Part shown: one piece after another, positions 1-9,450 of the stretch
Layout of the letters: each line of letters begins with the position of its first letter
How positions within the stretch are numbered: position 1 is the stretch's first letter
Assembly: GCF_014252955.1 (NCBI RefSeq)
Contig: NZ_JACMIA010000001.1
Span: forward strand, 1,116,001 to 1,180,000
Source of the DNA: Stappia sp. 28M-7
GTDB lineage: Bacteria; Pseudomonadota; Alphaproteobacteria; Rhizobiales; Stappiaceae
Direction: 5' to 3'
Length of the DNA: 64,000 bases
Program-made: the position numbers and the translations under genes
Notes under the pieces: model-generated
What the model was told of the DNA's origin: nothing
Database searches by the model: none
What the model saw: only the letters and a program-made list of their open reading frames with translations

Positions 1-107
1 CGAGCGCCGACATCAGCACGCCGACGACGAAGGACAGGAACAACAGCTTGAGGATCACCCGGGCGGGAGAGTCTCCGAGAAAGCGGCTGATCGGGCTGTT
101 GGACATG
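1..107 (-). CDS. DUF6460-like small membrane protein, N-terminal part only
   Basis: Only the first 35 codons lie in the window; the gene runs off the left edge. The start is the ATG read leftward from 107 and the protein opens MSNSPISRFLGDSP. A hydrophobic stretch rich in Leu, Val and Phe (LKLLFLSFVVGVLMSAL) follows, which looks like the first membrane segment. The FLGDSPARV-x-LKL pattern is what I recall from the DUF6460 family of short alphaproteobacterial membrane proteins, whose function is unknown. The call rests on this N-terminal pattern alone. Confidence 0.55.
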
Positions 108-486
108 CGCTGGTTCCTGCAAAGGCTGCCGGGGGCTCGCAAGGCCTGCGCGCCATCCCGTGTCCCTGAGATGTAGGCGGGCGGGTGGCTCGGATCAAAC
201 GCAAAATCGTCTCCGCTCCTTTCGCGGCGCCCTATGTGATAATGTCAATATGATGCCACATTGGAGCGTGACATCTCGTGTCGCGGGATGCGGGCGATTC
301 ATGCGGCATTTGTCCGGATCGCTCAGGCTCGGGAGGCGGCGAGCCCAGATGCGTCCTCATTGCCGGCGGTCCTTTTCGGAGCGCCCGGACACGGCTCCAG
401 CCCCGGTCAGGCGGAGCCGGAAAGCGAACCGACCGTCGAAGCCGAAGGCTCCGTGCCGCTGCGGCGCGGGGCCCGACAAGCCAGGA
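108..486. other. Intergenic stretch between divergent genes
   Basis: This stretch of 379 bases lies between the minus-strand DUF6460-like gene and the plus-strand META-domain gene. The frame of the META gene stays open upstream to about position 160, but the translated extension is Arg/Pro-rich and has no recognisable domain, so I treat it as leader. A locally more AT-rich patch at about 185-265 is the likeliest promoter region for one or both genes. I see no clear -35/-10 pair, dyad or small gene. Confidence 0.4.
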
Positions 487-960
487 ATGCCCGTCGACAT
501 GCCACTTCAGACCCTTGCCCTCTTGCGAAAGATCGCCGTCCTTGCGCTCGCCGCAGCGCCGCTGGTCGGCCTTTCCGCCCACCCCTCGAGTGCCGAGGCG
601 CAGGACCTTTCCGTGACCGGTACATGGCGGATCGAGGCGCTTGCCGCGCCGGGCGGCGCGCTGGTCGATGTCGACCAGGGCCTGTCCAGCCGCACGGAAG
701 TGACCATCGACCGCCACGGCATGTGGCTGGCCTCGGCCGGCTGCAACCGCCTGCGCGGCACGCTGCAGCAGATGGGGCACGCGCTCTCCGTCTCGACCCG
801 CGTGATGGCCACGGAAATGGCTTGCGAGGGCCCGTCCGGCGATCTCGAGCGCCGGTTCCTGCATTTCTTCCCGGCCGTGACCCAGGTCGACGGCATCCCC
901 GGACGCGTGCTGCTGCGCGACCAGTCCGGCGCGGCCGTGCTGCTGCTGGTCAACAAGTAG
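487..960 (+). CDS. META-domain (HslJ-like) exported protein
   Basis: A small exported protein of 157 residues. A basic and hydrophobic N-terminus (LRKIAVLALAAAPLVGLSA) followed by AEAQ looks like a signal peptide. The mature part has the META pattern: GTWRIEAL near its start, TEVTIDRHG, the SAGCNRLRG core, and then MATEMACEGP and FFPAV. META/HslJ proteins are small envelope proteins linked to heat or novobiocin resistance in E. coli; no enzymatic role is established. I chose the ATG at 487 because it places the signal peptide at the N-terminus. ATG 499 is an equally possible in-frame start, and neither has a well-spaced ribosome site. A bidirectional terminator hairpin follows. Confidence 0.75.
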   Translation: MPVDMPLQTLALLRKIAVLALAAAPLVGLSAHPSSAEAQDLSVTGTWRIEALAAPGGALVDVDQGLSSRTEVTIDRHGMWLASAGCNRLRGTLQQMGHALSVSTRVMATEMACEGPSGDLERRFLHFFPAVTQVDGIPGRVLLRDQSGAAVLLLVNK

Positions 961-1012
961 CATCGCCTGCCCGCAAGGACGCGGGGACAGGGCACTGCCC
1001 TGTTCGAAAAAC

Positions 1013-1040
1013 GCAAAAGGGCGGCCGAGGCCGCCCTTCG
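1013..1040. terminator. Bidirectional terminator between META gene and fadJ
   Basis: A perfect 10-bp stem, AAGGGCGGCC / GGCCGCCCTT with a GA loop (arms 1017-1026 and 1029-1038), is flanked by A-rich sequence on the left and T-rich sequence on the right. It sits between two convergent genes, so it can serve both. Confidence 0.75.
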
Positions 1041-1068
1041 CATTTGTGGTGAGGCGGAAAGCGGCGCC

Positions 1069-3288
1069 CTATGCCGCCTCGCGCTCGCCGGCATCCGGTC
1101 CCTTCTCGGGAGCGAAGCGCTCGTAGAAGCGGGCGTCGGTCTTGGCCATCTCCTTGAGCAGGCGGTTCGGCTTGAACCGCGGCCCCCACTTCTTGGTGAA
1201 CTTGCGGCACAGCTCGGTAAAGGCGGCGGTGCCCATGCCGTCGATATAGGACAGGGTGCCGCCGGTGAACGGCGCGAAGCCGAAGCCGAGGATCGATCCG
1301 ACATCCGCCTCGCGCACGTCCGTCAGGCAGTTCTCCTCGAAGATCCGCGCCGTCTCCAGCGCCTGCATGACGAGGAAGCGCTGCTTCAGCTCCTCCACGT
1401 CGAAGGCATCGGCGGGCTTGGGCTTGCCGACCACCTCGGGAATGCCGGGCCACAGCTTCTTGTCGCGGCCCTGATAGTCGTAGAAGCCCTTGCCGTTCTT
1501 GCGCCCGAACCGCTCGCGCTTCACCACCATCTCTTCCAGGATGTTGTCGAGCGGGCCTTCCACATACTTGACGCCGAGGTCCTTGCGCGTTGCCGAGACG
1601 ATCTTCCAGGCAAGGTCCAGCGCCACCTCGTCGCCGAGCGACAGCGGGCCGACCGGCATGCCGGCCATGCGGCCGCAGTTCTCGATCATCGCGGCCGGAA
1701 CCCCGTCGGCCAGCATCATCAGGCCTTCGCGGATATAGGTCATGACGACGCGCGAGGTGTAGAAGCCGCGCGAGTCGTTGACGACGATCGGCGTCTTCTT
1801 GATCGCCTTGATGTAGTCGAGCGCCATGGCCAGCGCCTTGTCGCCGGTCTTCTTGCCGAGGATCACCTCGACCAGCATCATCTTGTCGACCGGCGAGAAG
1901 AAGTGGATGCCGATGAAGTTCTTCGGCCGCTTCGAGGCCTCGGCGAGCGAGGTGATCGGCAGGGTCGAGGTGTTGGAGGCGTAGATCGCCTTCGACTTCA
2001 GCACCGCCTCGGCCTTCTCCGTGACGACGCGCTTGACCTCGCGGTCCTCGAACACCGCCTCGATGACCAGGTCGCAATCCGCCAGTGCCTCGTAGTCGGA
2101 CGTTGCTGTGATGCGCGACAGCAGCGCCACCTTGTCGGCCTCGCTGGCCCGTCCGCGCTTGATCGCCTTGGAGACCAGCTCGTCGGAATGGGCCTTGCCC
2201 TTGTCTGCCGCCGCCTGGTCGCGGTCGATCAGCACCACGTCGATGCCGGCCTTGGCGGTGACATAGGCAATGCCGGCGCCCATGAAGCCGGCGCCGAGAA
2301 TGCCCACCTTCCTAATGCGGTTCGGCTTGACCGAGGTCGGCCGGCGGGCGCCCTTGTTCAGCTCCTGCATGGAGACGAACAGCGAGCGGATCATGTTCGC
2401 CGCTTCCGGCGTCTGCAGCACATGGGCGAAGTAGCGGCTTTCCACCGTCAGCGCCTGGTCCATCGGCATCAAGAGGCCTTCGTAGACCGCCTGCAGCAGG
2501 GCCCGGGCACCGGGATAGTTGTCATGGGTCTCGCGCCGGTAGATGGCGTTGGCCGCCGGCCAGAACTGGAAGCCGGCCGGCGAGTAGATCCCCCCGCCCG
2601 GCAGGCGGAAGCCCTTCTGGTCCCACGGCTTGACCGGATCGACACCCGCTTTCAGCATCTTCACGGCCGCCGCCATCAGCTTCTTTGCAGGCGCGGTCTC
2701 GTCGATCAGCTTCATCGCCTTGGCCTGGGCAGCGTTCAGCGTCTTGCCCTGCAGCAGGAACTGCAGGCCCTGCTGGCTGTCGGCCATGCGCATGACGCGC
2801 TGTGTGCCGCCGGCGCCGGGGAAGAGGCCGACCTTGACCTCCGGCAGGGCCATCTTGAAGGCATCGTCCTCGGCCGCCACCCGCGCATGGCAGGCCAGAG
2901 CCAGTTCCGTCGCCCCGCCCATGCAGGTGCCGTTGATCGCCGCGACGAACGGCTTGCCGCAGGTCTCCAGCTTGCGGAAGATCTGCGACAGGCGCCGGGA
3001 GCCGTCGAACAGCATCCGCGCCGCCCCTTCCGGATCCTTCGCCCGCTTGGCATGGAAGTCGCGCAGCAGCCCTTCCAGCATGGTGAGGTCGGCGCCGCCG
3101 GAAAAGGCGGCCTTGCCCGAGGTGATGACGGCGCCCTTGACGGTCGCATCGCCCGCCACCGCATCGACGATGGCGTCCAGCTCGTCCATCACCGACATGT
3201 CGATGACGTTCATGCTCTTGCCCGGCATGTCCCAGACGATGTGGGCGATGCCGGCGTCGGTGGTCAGGGTGAAGTTCCTGTAAGCCAT
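1069..3288 (-). CDS. fadJ: Fatty acid oxidation complex alpha subunit (enoyl-CoA hydratase / 3-hydroxyacyl-CoA dehydrogenase), FadJ/FadB-like
   Basis: A 739-residue bifunctional enzyme for two consecutive beta-oxidation steps: hydration of 2-enoyl-CoA, then NAD-dependent oxidation of 3-hydroxyacyl-CoA. The N-terminal crotonase domain (about 1-200) carries FSGGADLTML and the oxyanion-hole stretch NGTCMGGATELALACH. The Rossmann domain begins near 327 with GILGAGFMGAGIAYV, followed by IGIHFFSPVDKMMLVEVI and the C-terminal dehydrogenase domains. The length fits the family. The ATG has AGGAGG five bases upstream. The gene lies on the same strand as the thiolase and acyl-CoA dehydrogenase genes but is cut off from them by an EAL gene on the opposite strand. 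FadJ versus FadB cannot be settled from sequence alone. Confidence 0.93.
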   Translation of the reverse strand: MAYRNFTLTTDAGIAHIVWDMPGKSMNVIDMSVMDELDAIVDAVAGDATVKGAVITSGKAAFSGGADLTMLEGLLRDFHAKRAKDPEGAARMLFDGSRRLSQIFRKLETCGKPFVAAINGTCMGGATELALACHARVAAEDDAFKMALPEVKVGLFPGAGGTQRVMRMADSQQGLQFLLQGKTLNAAQAKAMKLIDETAPAKKLMAAAVKMLKAGVDPVKPWDQKGFRLPGGGIYSPAGFQFWPAANAIYRRETHDNYPGARALLQAVYEGLLMPMDQALTVESRYFAHVLQTPEAANMIRSLFVSMQELNKGARRPTSVKPNRIRKVGILGAGFMGAGIAYVTAKAGIDVVLIDRDQAAADKGKAHSDELVSKAIKRGRASEADKVALLSRITATSDYEALADCDLVIEAVFEDREVKRVVTEKAEAVLKSKAIYASNTSTLPITSLAEASKRPKNFIGIHFFSPVDKMMLVEVILGKKTGDKALAMALDYIKAIKKTPIVVNDSRGFYTSRVVMTYIREGLMMLADGVPAAMIENCGRMAGMPVGPLSLGDEVALDLAWKIVSATRKDLGVKYVEGPLDNILEEMVVKRERFGRKNGKGFYDYQGRDKKLWPGIPEVVGKPKPADAFDVEELKQRFLVMQALETARIFEENCLTDVREADVGSILGFGFAPFTGGTLSYIDGMGTAAFTELCRKFTKKWGPRFKPNRLLKEMAKTDARFYERFAPEKGPDAGEREAA

Positions 3289-3429
3289 GTCGGCCTCCTG
3301 ATGTCAGTGGCGCGTGCCGTTGTTGCGTTGGAAAAATGCGCTGCCGTGCGGGTGCGCCGGGTAAGCAAATGGCAATTTGGGGCTGGTAGAACGCGTTGAG
3401 GTAACAGGCTGCCAGCAGGAGAGTGCCGG

Positions 3430-4191
3430 ATGAGCGGACAGTGCGAAGGATGCCGCGACGGCGCTCGCCTGGATTTCGACTTCACGATGGCGTTCCAGCC
3501 GATCATCGACCTCAACCGGAACCGGATATGGGGCTATGAGGCCCTGGTGCGCGGCATCGACGGGGAGTCCGCCGGGGCGATCCTCGGACGGGTCACTCCG
3601 GAAAACCGCTACCGTTTCGATCAGGCCTGCCGGGTCAAGGCGATCGAGCTTGCCGCCGAGCTTTTCGGCGACGGCGATACGCGGCTGTCCATCAACTTCA
3701 TGCCCAACGCGGTCTACGATCCGGCCGCCTGCATCCGCACGACGTTGCTTGCCGCCGGCCGCGCCGGATTTGCGCTCGACCGGATCATGTTCGAGTTCAC
3801 CGAAAACGAACCGATGATCGACACCGGGCATGTGAAGGGCATCATCGCGGAGTACAAGCGGCGCGGCTTCATCACGGCCATCGACGATTTCGGCGCCGGC
3901 TATGCCGGCCTGAAGCTTCTCGCCAATTTCCAGCCCGACCTGGTCAAGATCGACATGGACCTGGTGCGCGATATCGACACCAGCCCGGCCCGCCAGGCGA
4001 TCGTTGCCGGCATCATCGGCATCTGCCGCCAGCTCGACATCACGGTGCTTGCCGAAGGTATCGAGACCGAGGCCGAGCTGACGGTGCTGCGAGCGGCGGG
4101 AATCTCGCTTGTGCAGGGCTACTACCTGGCACGTCCGACCCTGGCCGCGCTGCCCGCCTTCGACCGTGCAAAGGCCGTGCAGGTCGCCTAG
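3430..4191 (+). CDS. EAL-domain cyclic-di-GMP phosphodiesterase (stand-alone)
   Basis: A 253-residue protein that is essentially one EAL domain, expected to hydrolyse c-di-GMP to pGpG. Visible motifs in order are GYEALVRG (E37-A38-L39), SINFMPN, FEFTENE, AIDDFGAGYAGL (the DDFG loop), DLVKIDMD with the catalytic Lys, AEGIETEAEL and QGYYLARP. All catalytic and metal-binding motifs look intact, so the enzyme is probably active. There is no sensor domain or membrane segment, only a short N-terminal leader with a Cys5-x-x-Cys8 pair that could bind metal or act as a redox switch (inference). The gene is on the plus strand between two minus-strand beta-oxidation genes and shares its 141-bp upstream region with fadJ. 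Confidence 0.92.
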   Translation: MSGQCEGCRDGARLDFDFTMAFQPIIDLNRNRIWGYEALVRGIDGESAGAILGRVTPENRYRFDQACRVKAIELAAELFGDGDTRLSINFMPNAVYDPAACIRTTLLAAGRAGFALDRIMFEFTENEPMIDTGHVKGIIAEYKRRGFITAIDDFGAGYAGLKLLANFQPDLVKIDMDLVRDIDTSPARQAIVAGIIGICRQLDITVLAEGIETEAELTVLRAAGISLVQGYYLARPTLAALPAFDRAKAVQVA

Positions 4192-4220
4192 CTCCGCCAT
4201 TTCGCCGGGCCCCGTCACGC

Positions 4221-5429
4221 TCACACCCGCTCGATGATCGTTGCCGTGCCCATGCCGGCGCCGATGCACAGCGTCACCAGCGCGGTGTTGAGGTCCTGCC
4301 GCTCCAGCTCGTCGAGCACCGTGCCGAGGATCATCGCGCCGGTCGCTCCCAGCGGATGGCCCATGGCGATGGCCCCGCCGTTGACGTTGACGATGGCCGG
4401 GTCGAGGTCGAAGGCCTGCCGGTAGCGCAGCACCACCGAGGCGAAGGCCTCGTTGATCTCGAACAGGTCGATGTCCTTCAGCGACATCTTCGCGCTGGCG
4501 AGCAGCTTCTCGGTGACGTCCACCGGCCCGGTCAGCATCAGGGCGGGCTCCGAGCCGATATTGGCGAAGGCGCGGATGCGCGCGCGCGCCGTCAGGCCGG
4601 CCTTGCGCCCGGCCTTGCGGTTGCCGATGAGAACAGCGGCGGCCCCATCTACGATGCCCGACGAGTTGCCCGCGTGGTGCACATGGGTGAGCGAGGCGAG
4701 TTCGGGATGGGCCTGGATCGCCACCGCATCGAAGCCGCCCATCTGGCCCATCATCTCGAAGGACGGGTTCAGGGCGGCCAGCGACTGCATGTCGGTCTCG
4801 GGCCGCATGTGCTCGTCGCGGCCGAGGATGGTCAAGCCGTTGATGTCGCGCACCGGCACGACGGAGCGGGAGAAATAGCCCTTGTCCCAGGCGTTGGCGG
4901 CGCGCTTCTGGCTTTCCACCGCGTAGCCGTCGACGTCATCGCGGGAGAAGCCGTACTTGCTGGCGATGAGGTCGGCCGAAACGCCCTGCGGCATGAAGTA
5001 GGAGGGCAGGGCGACCTGCGGATCGACCGGCCAGGCGCCGCCCGAGGCGCCGATGCCGATGCGGCTCATGGACTCCGCGCCGCCCGCGACGACGAGATCG
5101 TGCTGGCCGGCCATGACCTGCGCCGCGCCGAAGTTCACGGCATCGAGACCGGAGGCGCAGAAGCGATTGAGCTGGACGCCCGGGACCGCGTGGTCGTAGC
5201 CGGCTGCGAAGACCGCGGCGCGGGCGATGTCGCCGCCGGCCTCGCCGACCGGATCGACGCAGCCAAGGACCACATCGTCGACGAGCTTCGTGTCGAGCCC
5301 GTTGCGCTCGCGCAGCGCCTTGAGCGGTTCGGCCGCCAGCCGCACCGCCGGCACCTCATAGAGGGAGCCGTCCTTCTTGCCGCGCCCGCGCGGCGTGCGA
5401 ACATGGTCGAAAATCAGTGCGTCGGCCAT
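4221..5429 (-). CDS. Acetyl-CoA C-acyltransferase (thiolase), FadA-like
   Basis: A 402-residue thiolase that should cleave 3-ketoacyl-CoA to acetyl-CoA plus a shortened acyl-CoA, completing the beta-oxidation cycle with the FadJ-like protein. The acyl-accepting Cys91 is in [12 protein letters not shown]. The C-terminal motifs [16 protein letters not shown] (His) and [13 protein letters not shown] (second Cys) are present. I start at ATG 5429 because GGAGG lies at the right distance; a TTG codon directly upstream is less likely. The gene follows two acyl-CoA dehydrogenases on the same strand with a short gap, consistent with an operon. Biosynthetic acetyl-CoA acetyltransferase is an alternative, but the context favours degradation. 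Confidence 0.9.
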   Translation of the reverse strand: MADALIFDHVRTPRGRGKKDGSLYEVPAVRLAAEPLKALRERNGLDTKLVDDVVLGCVDPVGEAGGDIARAAVFAAGYDHAVPGVQLNRFCASGLDAVNFGAAQVMAGQHDLVVAGGAESMSRIGIGASGGAWPVDPQVALPSYFMPQGVSADLIASKYGFSRDDVDGYAVESQKRAANAWDKGYFSRSVVPVRDINGLTILGRDEHMRPETDMQSLAALNPSFEMMGQMGGFDAVAIQAHPELASLTHVHHAGNSSGIVDGAAAVLIGNRKAGRKAGLTARARIRAFANIGSEPALMLTGPVDVTEKLLASAKMSLKDIDLFEINEAFASVVLRYRQAFDLDPAIVNVNGGAIAMGHPLGATGAMILGTVLDELERQDLNTALVTLCIGAGMGTATIIERV

Positions 5430-5495
5430 CAATGCCTCCTTGATCCGTCCTGCCGTTCGGCCCCTTCAAGGGGCGGCGAATGCGTACCCGCAGCC

Positions 5496-6653
5496 CTAGA
5501 GGCTGCGGGCGATCAGAACCTTCATGATCTCGTTTGTCCCGGCGTAGATCCGCTGCACGCGGGCATCGGCGTAGAGCCGGGAGATCGGATATTCGTTCAT
5601 GTAGCCATAGCCGCCGAAGAACTGCAGGCACTCGTCCATGACCTTGGACTGCAGGTCCGTGGTCCAGTATTTCGCCATCGAGGCGGTGGCCCCGTCGAGT
5701 TCGCCGGCCACGTGCCGGGCGATGCAGTCGTTGACGAAGACCTGGCCGATGGTTGCCTCGGTCTTCAGCTCGGCAAGCTTGAACTGGGTGTTCTGGAAGT
5801 CGAGGATGCGCTTGCCGAAGGCCTGCCGTTCCTTGACGTAGTCGAGGGTGAGGGCGAGCGCGCGCTCGATCGCCGCCATCGCCTGCACCGCCACCAGAAG
5901 CCGCTCCTGCGGCAATTGTTCCATCAGCTGATAGAAGCCGCGCCCCTCTTCCGGGCCAAGCAGCGCATCTGCCGGTACGCGCACGTCGTCGAAGAACAGC
6001 TCCGACGTGTCGTTACCCTTGAAGCCGAGCTTGTCGAGGTTGCGGCCCCGCCGGAAGCCTTCCGCCCCGTCCGTCTCCAGCACGAAAAGCGACACGCCCT
6101 TGGACCCTGCCGCCGGATCGGTCTTGGCGACGACGATGATCAGGTTCGCCAGCTGCCCGTTGGTGATGAAGGTCTTGGCGCCGGAAATCCGGTAGTGGTT
6201 GCCGTCGCGCACCGCGCTGGTGCGGATCGACTGCAGGTCGGAGCCCGCGCCCGGCTCGGTCATGGCGATGGCGCCGATCATCTCGCCGGTGGCGAGCTTC
6301 GGCAGCCAGCGTTCCTTCTGCTCCGGCGAGCCGTAATGCTTGATGTAGGGCGCGACGATAGCCGAATGCAGCGCGATGCCGAAATGGTCGAAGCCGGCAA
6401 GGCCGAGGCGGCGGATGATCACGGATTCATGCGCGAAGGTGCCGCCGGCCGCACCGTACTCCTCCGGCATGCCGGAGCACAGGAACCCGCCGGCGCCGGT
6501 CTTTTCCCATGCCTCGCGCGTGACGCAGCCGTCCTCCACCCAGGTCTCGTAGTCCGGGGCGATCTCCCGCTCGAGAAAACGCGTGAAGGCGTCGTCGAGC
6601 ATCGTCAGTTCATCGCTCATCCATGCCGGCGTTCCGGCGTTCAGCACGTTCAA
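5496..6653 (-). CDS. Acyl-CoA dehydrogenase (FAD-dependent)
   Basis: A 385-residue acyl-CoA dehydrogenase that introduces the 2,3-double bond of acyl-CoA and passes electrons to ETF. Family signatures are AIAMTEPGAGSDLQSIRT (FAD/substrate signature 1), ISGAKTFITNGQLA, QAFGKRILDFQNTQF and the C-terminal QFFGGYGYMNEYPISRLYADARV-type helix. It ends with IYAGTNEIMKVLIARSL. I use the TTG at 6653 as start because GGGAGGAAAG stands eight bases before it. The in-frame ATG at 6620 has no comparable ribosome site and would remove 11 residues. It sits 89 bp after the larger acyl-CoA dehydrogenase and upstream of the thiolase. Confidence 0.9.
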   Translation of the reverse strand: MNVLNAGTPAWMSDELTMLDDAFTRFLEREIAPDYETWVEDGCVTREAWEKTGAGGFLCSGMPEEYGAAGGTFAHESVIIRRLGLAGFDHFGIALHSAIVAPYIKHYGSPEQKERWLPKLATGEMIGAIAMTEPGAGSDLQSIRTSAVRDGNHYRISGAKTFITNGQLANLIIVVAKTDPAAGSKGVSLFVLETDGAEGFRRGRNLDKLGFKGNDTSELFFDDVRVPADALLGPEEGRGFYQLMEQLPQERLLVAVQAMAAIERALALTLDYVKERQAFGKRILDFQNTQFKLAELKTEATIGQVFVNDCIARHVAGELDGATASMAKYWTTDLQSKVMDECLQFFGGYGYMNEYPISRLYADARVQRIYAGTNEIMKVLIARSL

Positions 6654-6742
6654 GCCGCTTTCCTCCCTGCGACGGTTTTGTCGTTGTGCGGGGCGGCGCG
6701 CGAGGTGCGCCGCTCCCTTTCGTTCGGGCCTTCGCGCTGCCT

Positions 6743-8539
6743 TCAGAAGGCGGCGGCGTCGAGGCCCATCATCGTGTCGGCGCCGGCCGAGACCCGGGCG
6801 AGGCGCAGCCCCGTCTCGGGCATGTGCCGTTCCATGAAGTAGCGGGCGAGCGTCAGCTTGGTCTCGTAGAAGGTCTTGTCGCCGTCCGCTCCCGAGGCGA
6901 GGGCGGCCTGCGCGCTCTTCGCCATGCGCGCCCACATGTAGCCGAGCGCGACGATGCCGAAGAGATGCATGTAGTCGGTCGAGCCGGCGCCGGCATTGTC
7001 CGGCTTGGTCATGGCATTGCTCATGAACCACATGGTCGCCTTCTGCAGGTCGTCGAGACCCACCTTGAGCGGCCCGGCGAGCGGGGCGAGGGTCTCGTCG
7101 CCGGAGATCTCCTTGAGGAAGGTGCCGACCTCGTTGAAGAAGGCCATCACCGCCCGGCCGCCGTCGCGCGGCAGCTTGCGTCCGACGAGATCCAGCGCCT
7201 GGATGCCGTTGGCGCCCTCGTAGATCATGGTGATGCGGGCATCGCGCACGAACTGCGACATGCCCCATTCCTCGATATAGCCGTGGCCGCCCAGCATCTG
7301 CTGCGCTGCCACCGCGTTCTCGAACCCCTTGTCCGTGAGCACGCCCTTGATGACCGGCGTCATCAGGCCCATGTGGTCGTCCGCCGCCTGGGCCTCGCCC
7401 TTGTCCGAGGAACGGTGCGAGATGTCCGACTGCAGTGCGGTCCACAGGACCAGCGCGCGGGCCGCCTCGTTGAAGGCGCGGATCGACAGCAGCGTGCGGC
7501 GCACGTCCGGATGCACGATGATCGGGTCGGCCTTGCCGTCCGGGTTCTTCGGGCCGGTCAGCGCCCGGCCCTGCAGCCGCTCGCGGGCATAGGCCAGGGC
7601 GTTCTGATAGGCGACCTCCGACTGGGCGAGACCCTGCACGCCGACGGCAAGGCGCGCCTCGTTCATCATCACGAACATCGCGTTGAGGCCGCGGTTTTCC
7701 TCGCCGATCAGCCAGCCGGTCGCCTCGTCGTAGTTCATGACGCAGGTGGCGTTGCCGTGAATGCCCATCTTTTCTTCCAGCGAGCCGCAGGACACCGCGT
7801 TGCGCGCGTCCGGCTTGCCGTCGGCATCGGGCAGGAACTTCGGCACGATGAACAGCGAGATGCCCTTGGTGCCCTCCGGTGCGCCCTCGATGCGGGCCAG
7901 CACCAGGTGCACGATGTTCTCCGTCAGGTCGTGCTCGCCGGCGGAGATGAAGATCTTCTGGCCCGAGATGCGGTAGGTGCCGTCGCCCTGCGGCACGGCC
8001 TTGGTCTTGATGAGGCCAAGATCGGTGCCGCAATGCGGCTCGGTCAGGTTCATGGTGCCCGACCATTCGCCGGTGGCAAGCTTCGGCAGGTAGAGCGCCT
8101 TCTGTTCCGCGCTGCCATGCACCTGGATGGCGGCGGCCGCGCCCTGCGACAGGCCCGGATACATGCCCCAGGCAAGGTTGGCGCCGGAAATGAACTCCTG
8201 CATCACCGAGTTGAGCGTGGTCGGCAGGCCCTGGCCGCCATACTCCTCCGGCATCGACAGGGCGATCCAACCGTTCTCGCGGTAGGTGTCGTAGGCGGCG
8301 CGGAAGCCCTTGGGCGTCGTCACGCTGCCGTCGTCGTGACGGGTGCAGCCCTCGCGGTCGCCGGTGGCGTTGAGCGGAGCCAACTCCTCCTGGCAGAAGC
8401 GCGCGCCCTCGTTCAGGATCGCCTCGAGAAGATCGGGCGTCGCATCGGCAAAGCCCGGCAGGTTGCCGTGGCGGTCGAAGCCCAGCACCTCGTTCAGCAG
8501 GAACATCACATCCCGGACGGGGGCGGTGTAGCTCGGCAT
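6743..8539 (-). CDS. Large acyl-CoA dehydrogenase with C-terminal extension (DmdC/AcdA-like)
   Basis: A 598-residue acyl-CoA dehydrogenase of the long type with an extra C-terminal domain. Visible motifs are [62 protein letters not shown] and [20 protein letters not shown]. The residues after about 460 form the helical extension typical of this subfamily, which includes DmdC-type enzymes; substrate cannot be deduced. Two ATGs are close together. The second (8539) is preferred because GGGAGG lies six bases upstream, while for the first (8545) the same GGAGG would abut the start codon. It is first in the minus-strand operon and has a perfect dyad 68-87 bp upstream, probably the target of the MerR-type regulator. 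Confidence 0.9.
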   Translation of the reverse strand: MPSYTAPVRDVMFLLNEVLGFDRHGNLPGFADATPDLLEAILNEGARFCQEELAPLNATGDREGCTRHDDGSVTTPKGFRAAYDTYRENGWIALSMPEEYGGQGLPTTLNSVMQEFISGANLAWGMYPGLSQGAAAAIQVHGSAEQKALYLPKLATGEWSGTMNLTEPHCGTDLGLIKTKAVPQGDGTYRISGQKIFISAGEHDLTENIVHLVLARIEGAPEGTKGISLFIVPKFLPDADGKPDARNAVSCGSLEEKMGIHGNATCVMNYDEATGWLIGEENRGLNAMFVMMNEARLAVGVQGLAQSEVAYQNALAYARERLQGRALTGPKNPDGKADPIIVHPDVRRTLLSIRAFNEAARALVLWTALQSDISHRSSDKGEAQAADDHMGLMTPVIKGVLTDKGFENAVAAQQMLGGHGYIEEWGMSQFVRDARITMIYEGANGIQALDLVGRKLPRDGGRAVMAFFNEVGTFLKEISGDETLAPLAGPLKVGLDDLQKATMWFMSNAMTKPDNAGAGSTDYMHLFGIVALGYMWARMAKSAQAALASGADGDKTFYETKLTLARYFMERHMPETGLRLARVSAGADTMMGLDAAAF

Positions 8540-8606
8540 GGTCATCCTCCCGGTAGGTCGGCCCGGCTGGGATGCCGGTTGCGACGGGCAGTCCGCATCA
8601 TGGACC

Positions 8607-8626
8607 TGACGTTTCCGTAAACGTCA
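8607..8626. promoter_or_regulatory. Perfect dyad operator candidate upstream of the acyl-CoA dehydrogenase operon
   Basis: TGACGTTTCCGTAAACGTCA is a perfect inverted repeat with 8-bp arms and a 4-bp centre. It lies 68-87 bp before the start of the large acyl-CoA dehydrogenase. A MerR-family gene is divergent neighbour. Related GACG/CGTC-type dyads occur in front of that MerR gene (9451-9467 and 9415-9429). A regulatory role is inferred. Confidence 0.6.
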
Positions 8627-8884
8627 CCTTGAGCTGGTTATATGGCTGCCGGCCGGGCCTCGCAAGGGATGTCCCAACGGCAGGGGGCTGAAAAAAGTCC
8701 CGCAGGCATCAATCTCGGCCGTCTTCGGGGCGAAATCACGGAGATTCGGAACAAAATCGTACCGGCGCGGCAAAATTCGGAGGCCGGAACGCAAAAACCC
8801 GCGCCGCGGTGGCGGCACGGGTTCGGAAACTGCTGCAAGGTGCCGGGCGGCGAGGCCGCCCCTGTTGCAATCGGAAGGCGCGAC

Positions 8885-9334
8885 TCAGTCGCTCTCCTTT
8901 TCCTTCAGCATGCCGGAGACGATCTCCACCGTCCGGCCGAGCTCCTCGATGGCCTGATCGATGTCGCGGCGCTGCTTCACCAGCACGTCGATCTGGCCCT
9001 GGAAGCGCGACAGAGCCACCTTGAGTTGGGTCACCTGGCCGTCGCGCAGGTCGTAGAGATCGAGCATGTCGAGGATCTCGGCCAGCGAGAAGCCGACGCG
9101 CTTGCCCATCAGCACCAGCTTCAGCCGGGCCCGGTCGCGCCGGGTGTAGATGCGGGTCATGCCGTCACGGCGAGGATTCAGAAGGCCCTTGTCCTCGTAG
9201 AAGCGAAGAGTACGCAAGGTGACATCGAATTCCTTGGCAAGGTCTCCGATGGTGAAGAGCGTCTTCTTCGTCGTTTCGTCCTTTGCGGCGACTGCCTCGA
9301 CGATATCGTTGTTGACCGAGAGCGCTTCGCTCAT
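8885..9334 (-). CDS. MerR-family transcriptional regulator of the adjacent fatty-acid operon
   Basis: A 149-residue MerR-type regulator. The winged-helix start is TIGDLAKEFDVTLRTLRFYEDKGLL, followed by RIYTRRDRARLKLV and a coiled-coil C-terminal half with KVALSRFQGQIDVLVKQR. No Cys-rich metal-binding tail is present, so a metal sensor is unlikely. MerR proteins next to acyl-CoA dehydrogenase genes commonly control acyl-CoA catabolism (LiuR-like), and that is the inferred role here. I start at ATG 9334 (MSEALSVNND), with AAGGA upstream. The frame stays open to 9466, but that extension is unstructured and spans the putative promoter dyads. It is transcribed in the same direction as the acyl-CoA dehydrogenase operon and lies upstream of it. 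Confidence 0.85.
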   Translation of the reverse strand: MSEALSVNNDIVEAVAAKDETTKKTLFTIGDLAKEFDVTLRTLRFYEDKGLLNPRRDGMTRIYTRRDRARLKLVLMGKRVGFSLAEILDMLDLYDLRDGQVTQLKVALSRFQGQIDVLVKQRRDIDQAIEELGRTVEIVSGMLKEKESD

Positions 9335-9414
9335 GGCATTTTCCTTGAGTATCCCGAAAGACGAGGGGCAGGAGCGGGCATCGCTCCGCGCGGGTCCGGC
9401 GGGTGTGTGGGAGC

Positions 9415-9429
9415 GTGACACTACGTCAC
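9415..9429. promoter_or_regulatory. Dyad GTGAC-N5-GTCAC upstream of the MerR gene
   Basis: The inverted repeat GTGACACTACGTCAC has 5-bp arms and lies 81-95 bp before the MerR start. It may be an autoregulatory site, since it shares TGAC/GTCA ends with the dyad at 8607-8626. Confidence 0.4.
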
Positions 9430-9450
9430 CTGCCTCCGGGATACATTCCG

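Noticed and set aside
4356-6842. An 828-codon open frame on the plus strand
   Set aside because: It lies antisense to the thiolase and acyl-CoA dehydrogenase genes, is His/Arg/Gly-rich with no domain, and is a typical high-GC shadow frame.
6654-8270. Upstream extension of the acyl-CoA dehydrogenase frame, giving a 924-codon open frame
   Set aside because: The extension lies inside the larger acyl-CoA dehydrogenase gene in another frame and translates to Arg/Gly-rich sequence. A TTG with a good ribosome site at 6653 is the credible start.
8845-8861. GGGCGGC-GAG-GCCGCCC hairpin after the MerR gene
   Set aside because: A good 7-bp stem, but it has no T-run in the direction of MerR transcription and such stems are frequent in DNA this GC-rich.
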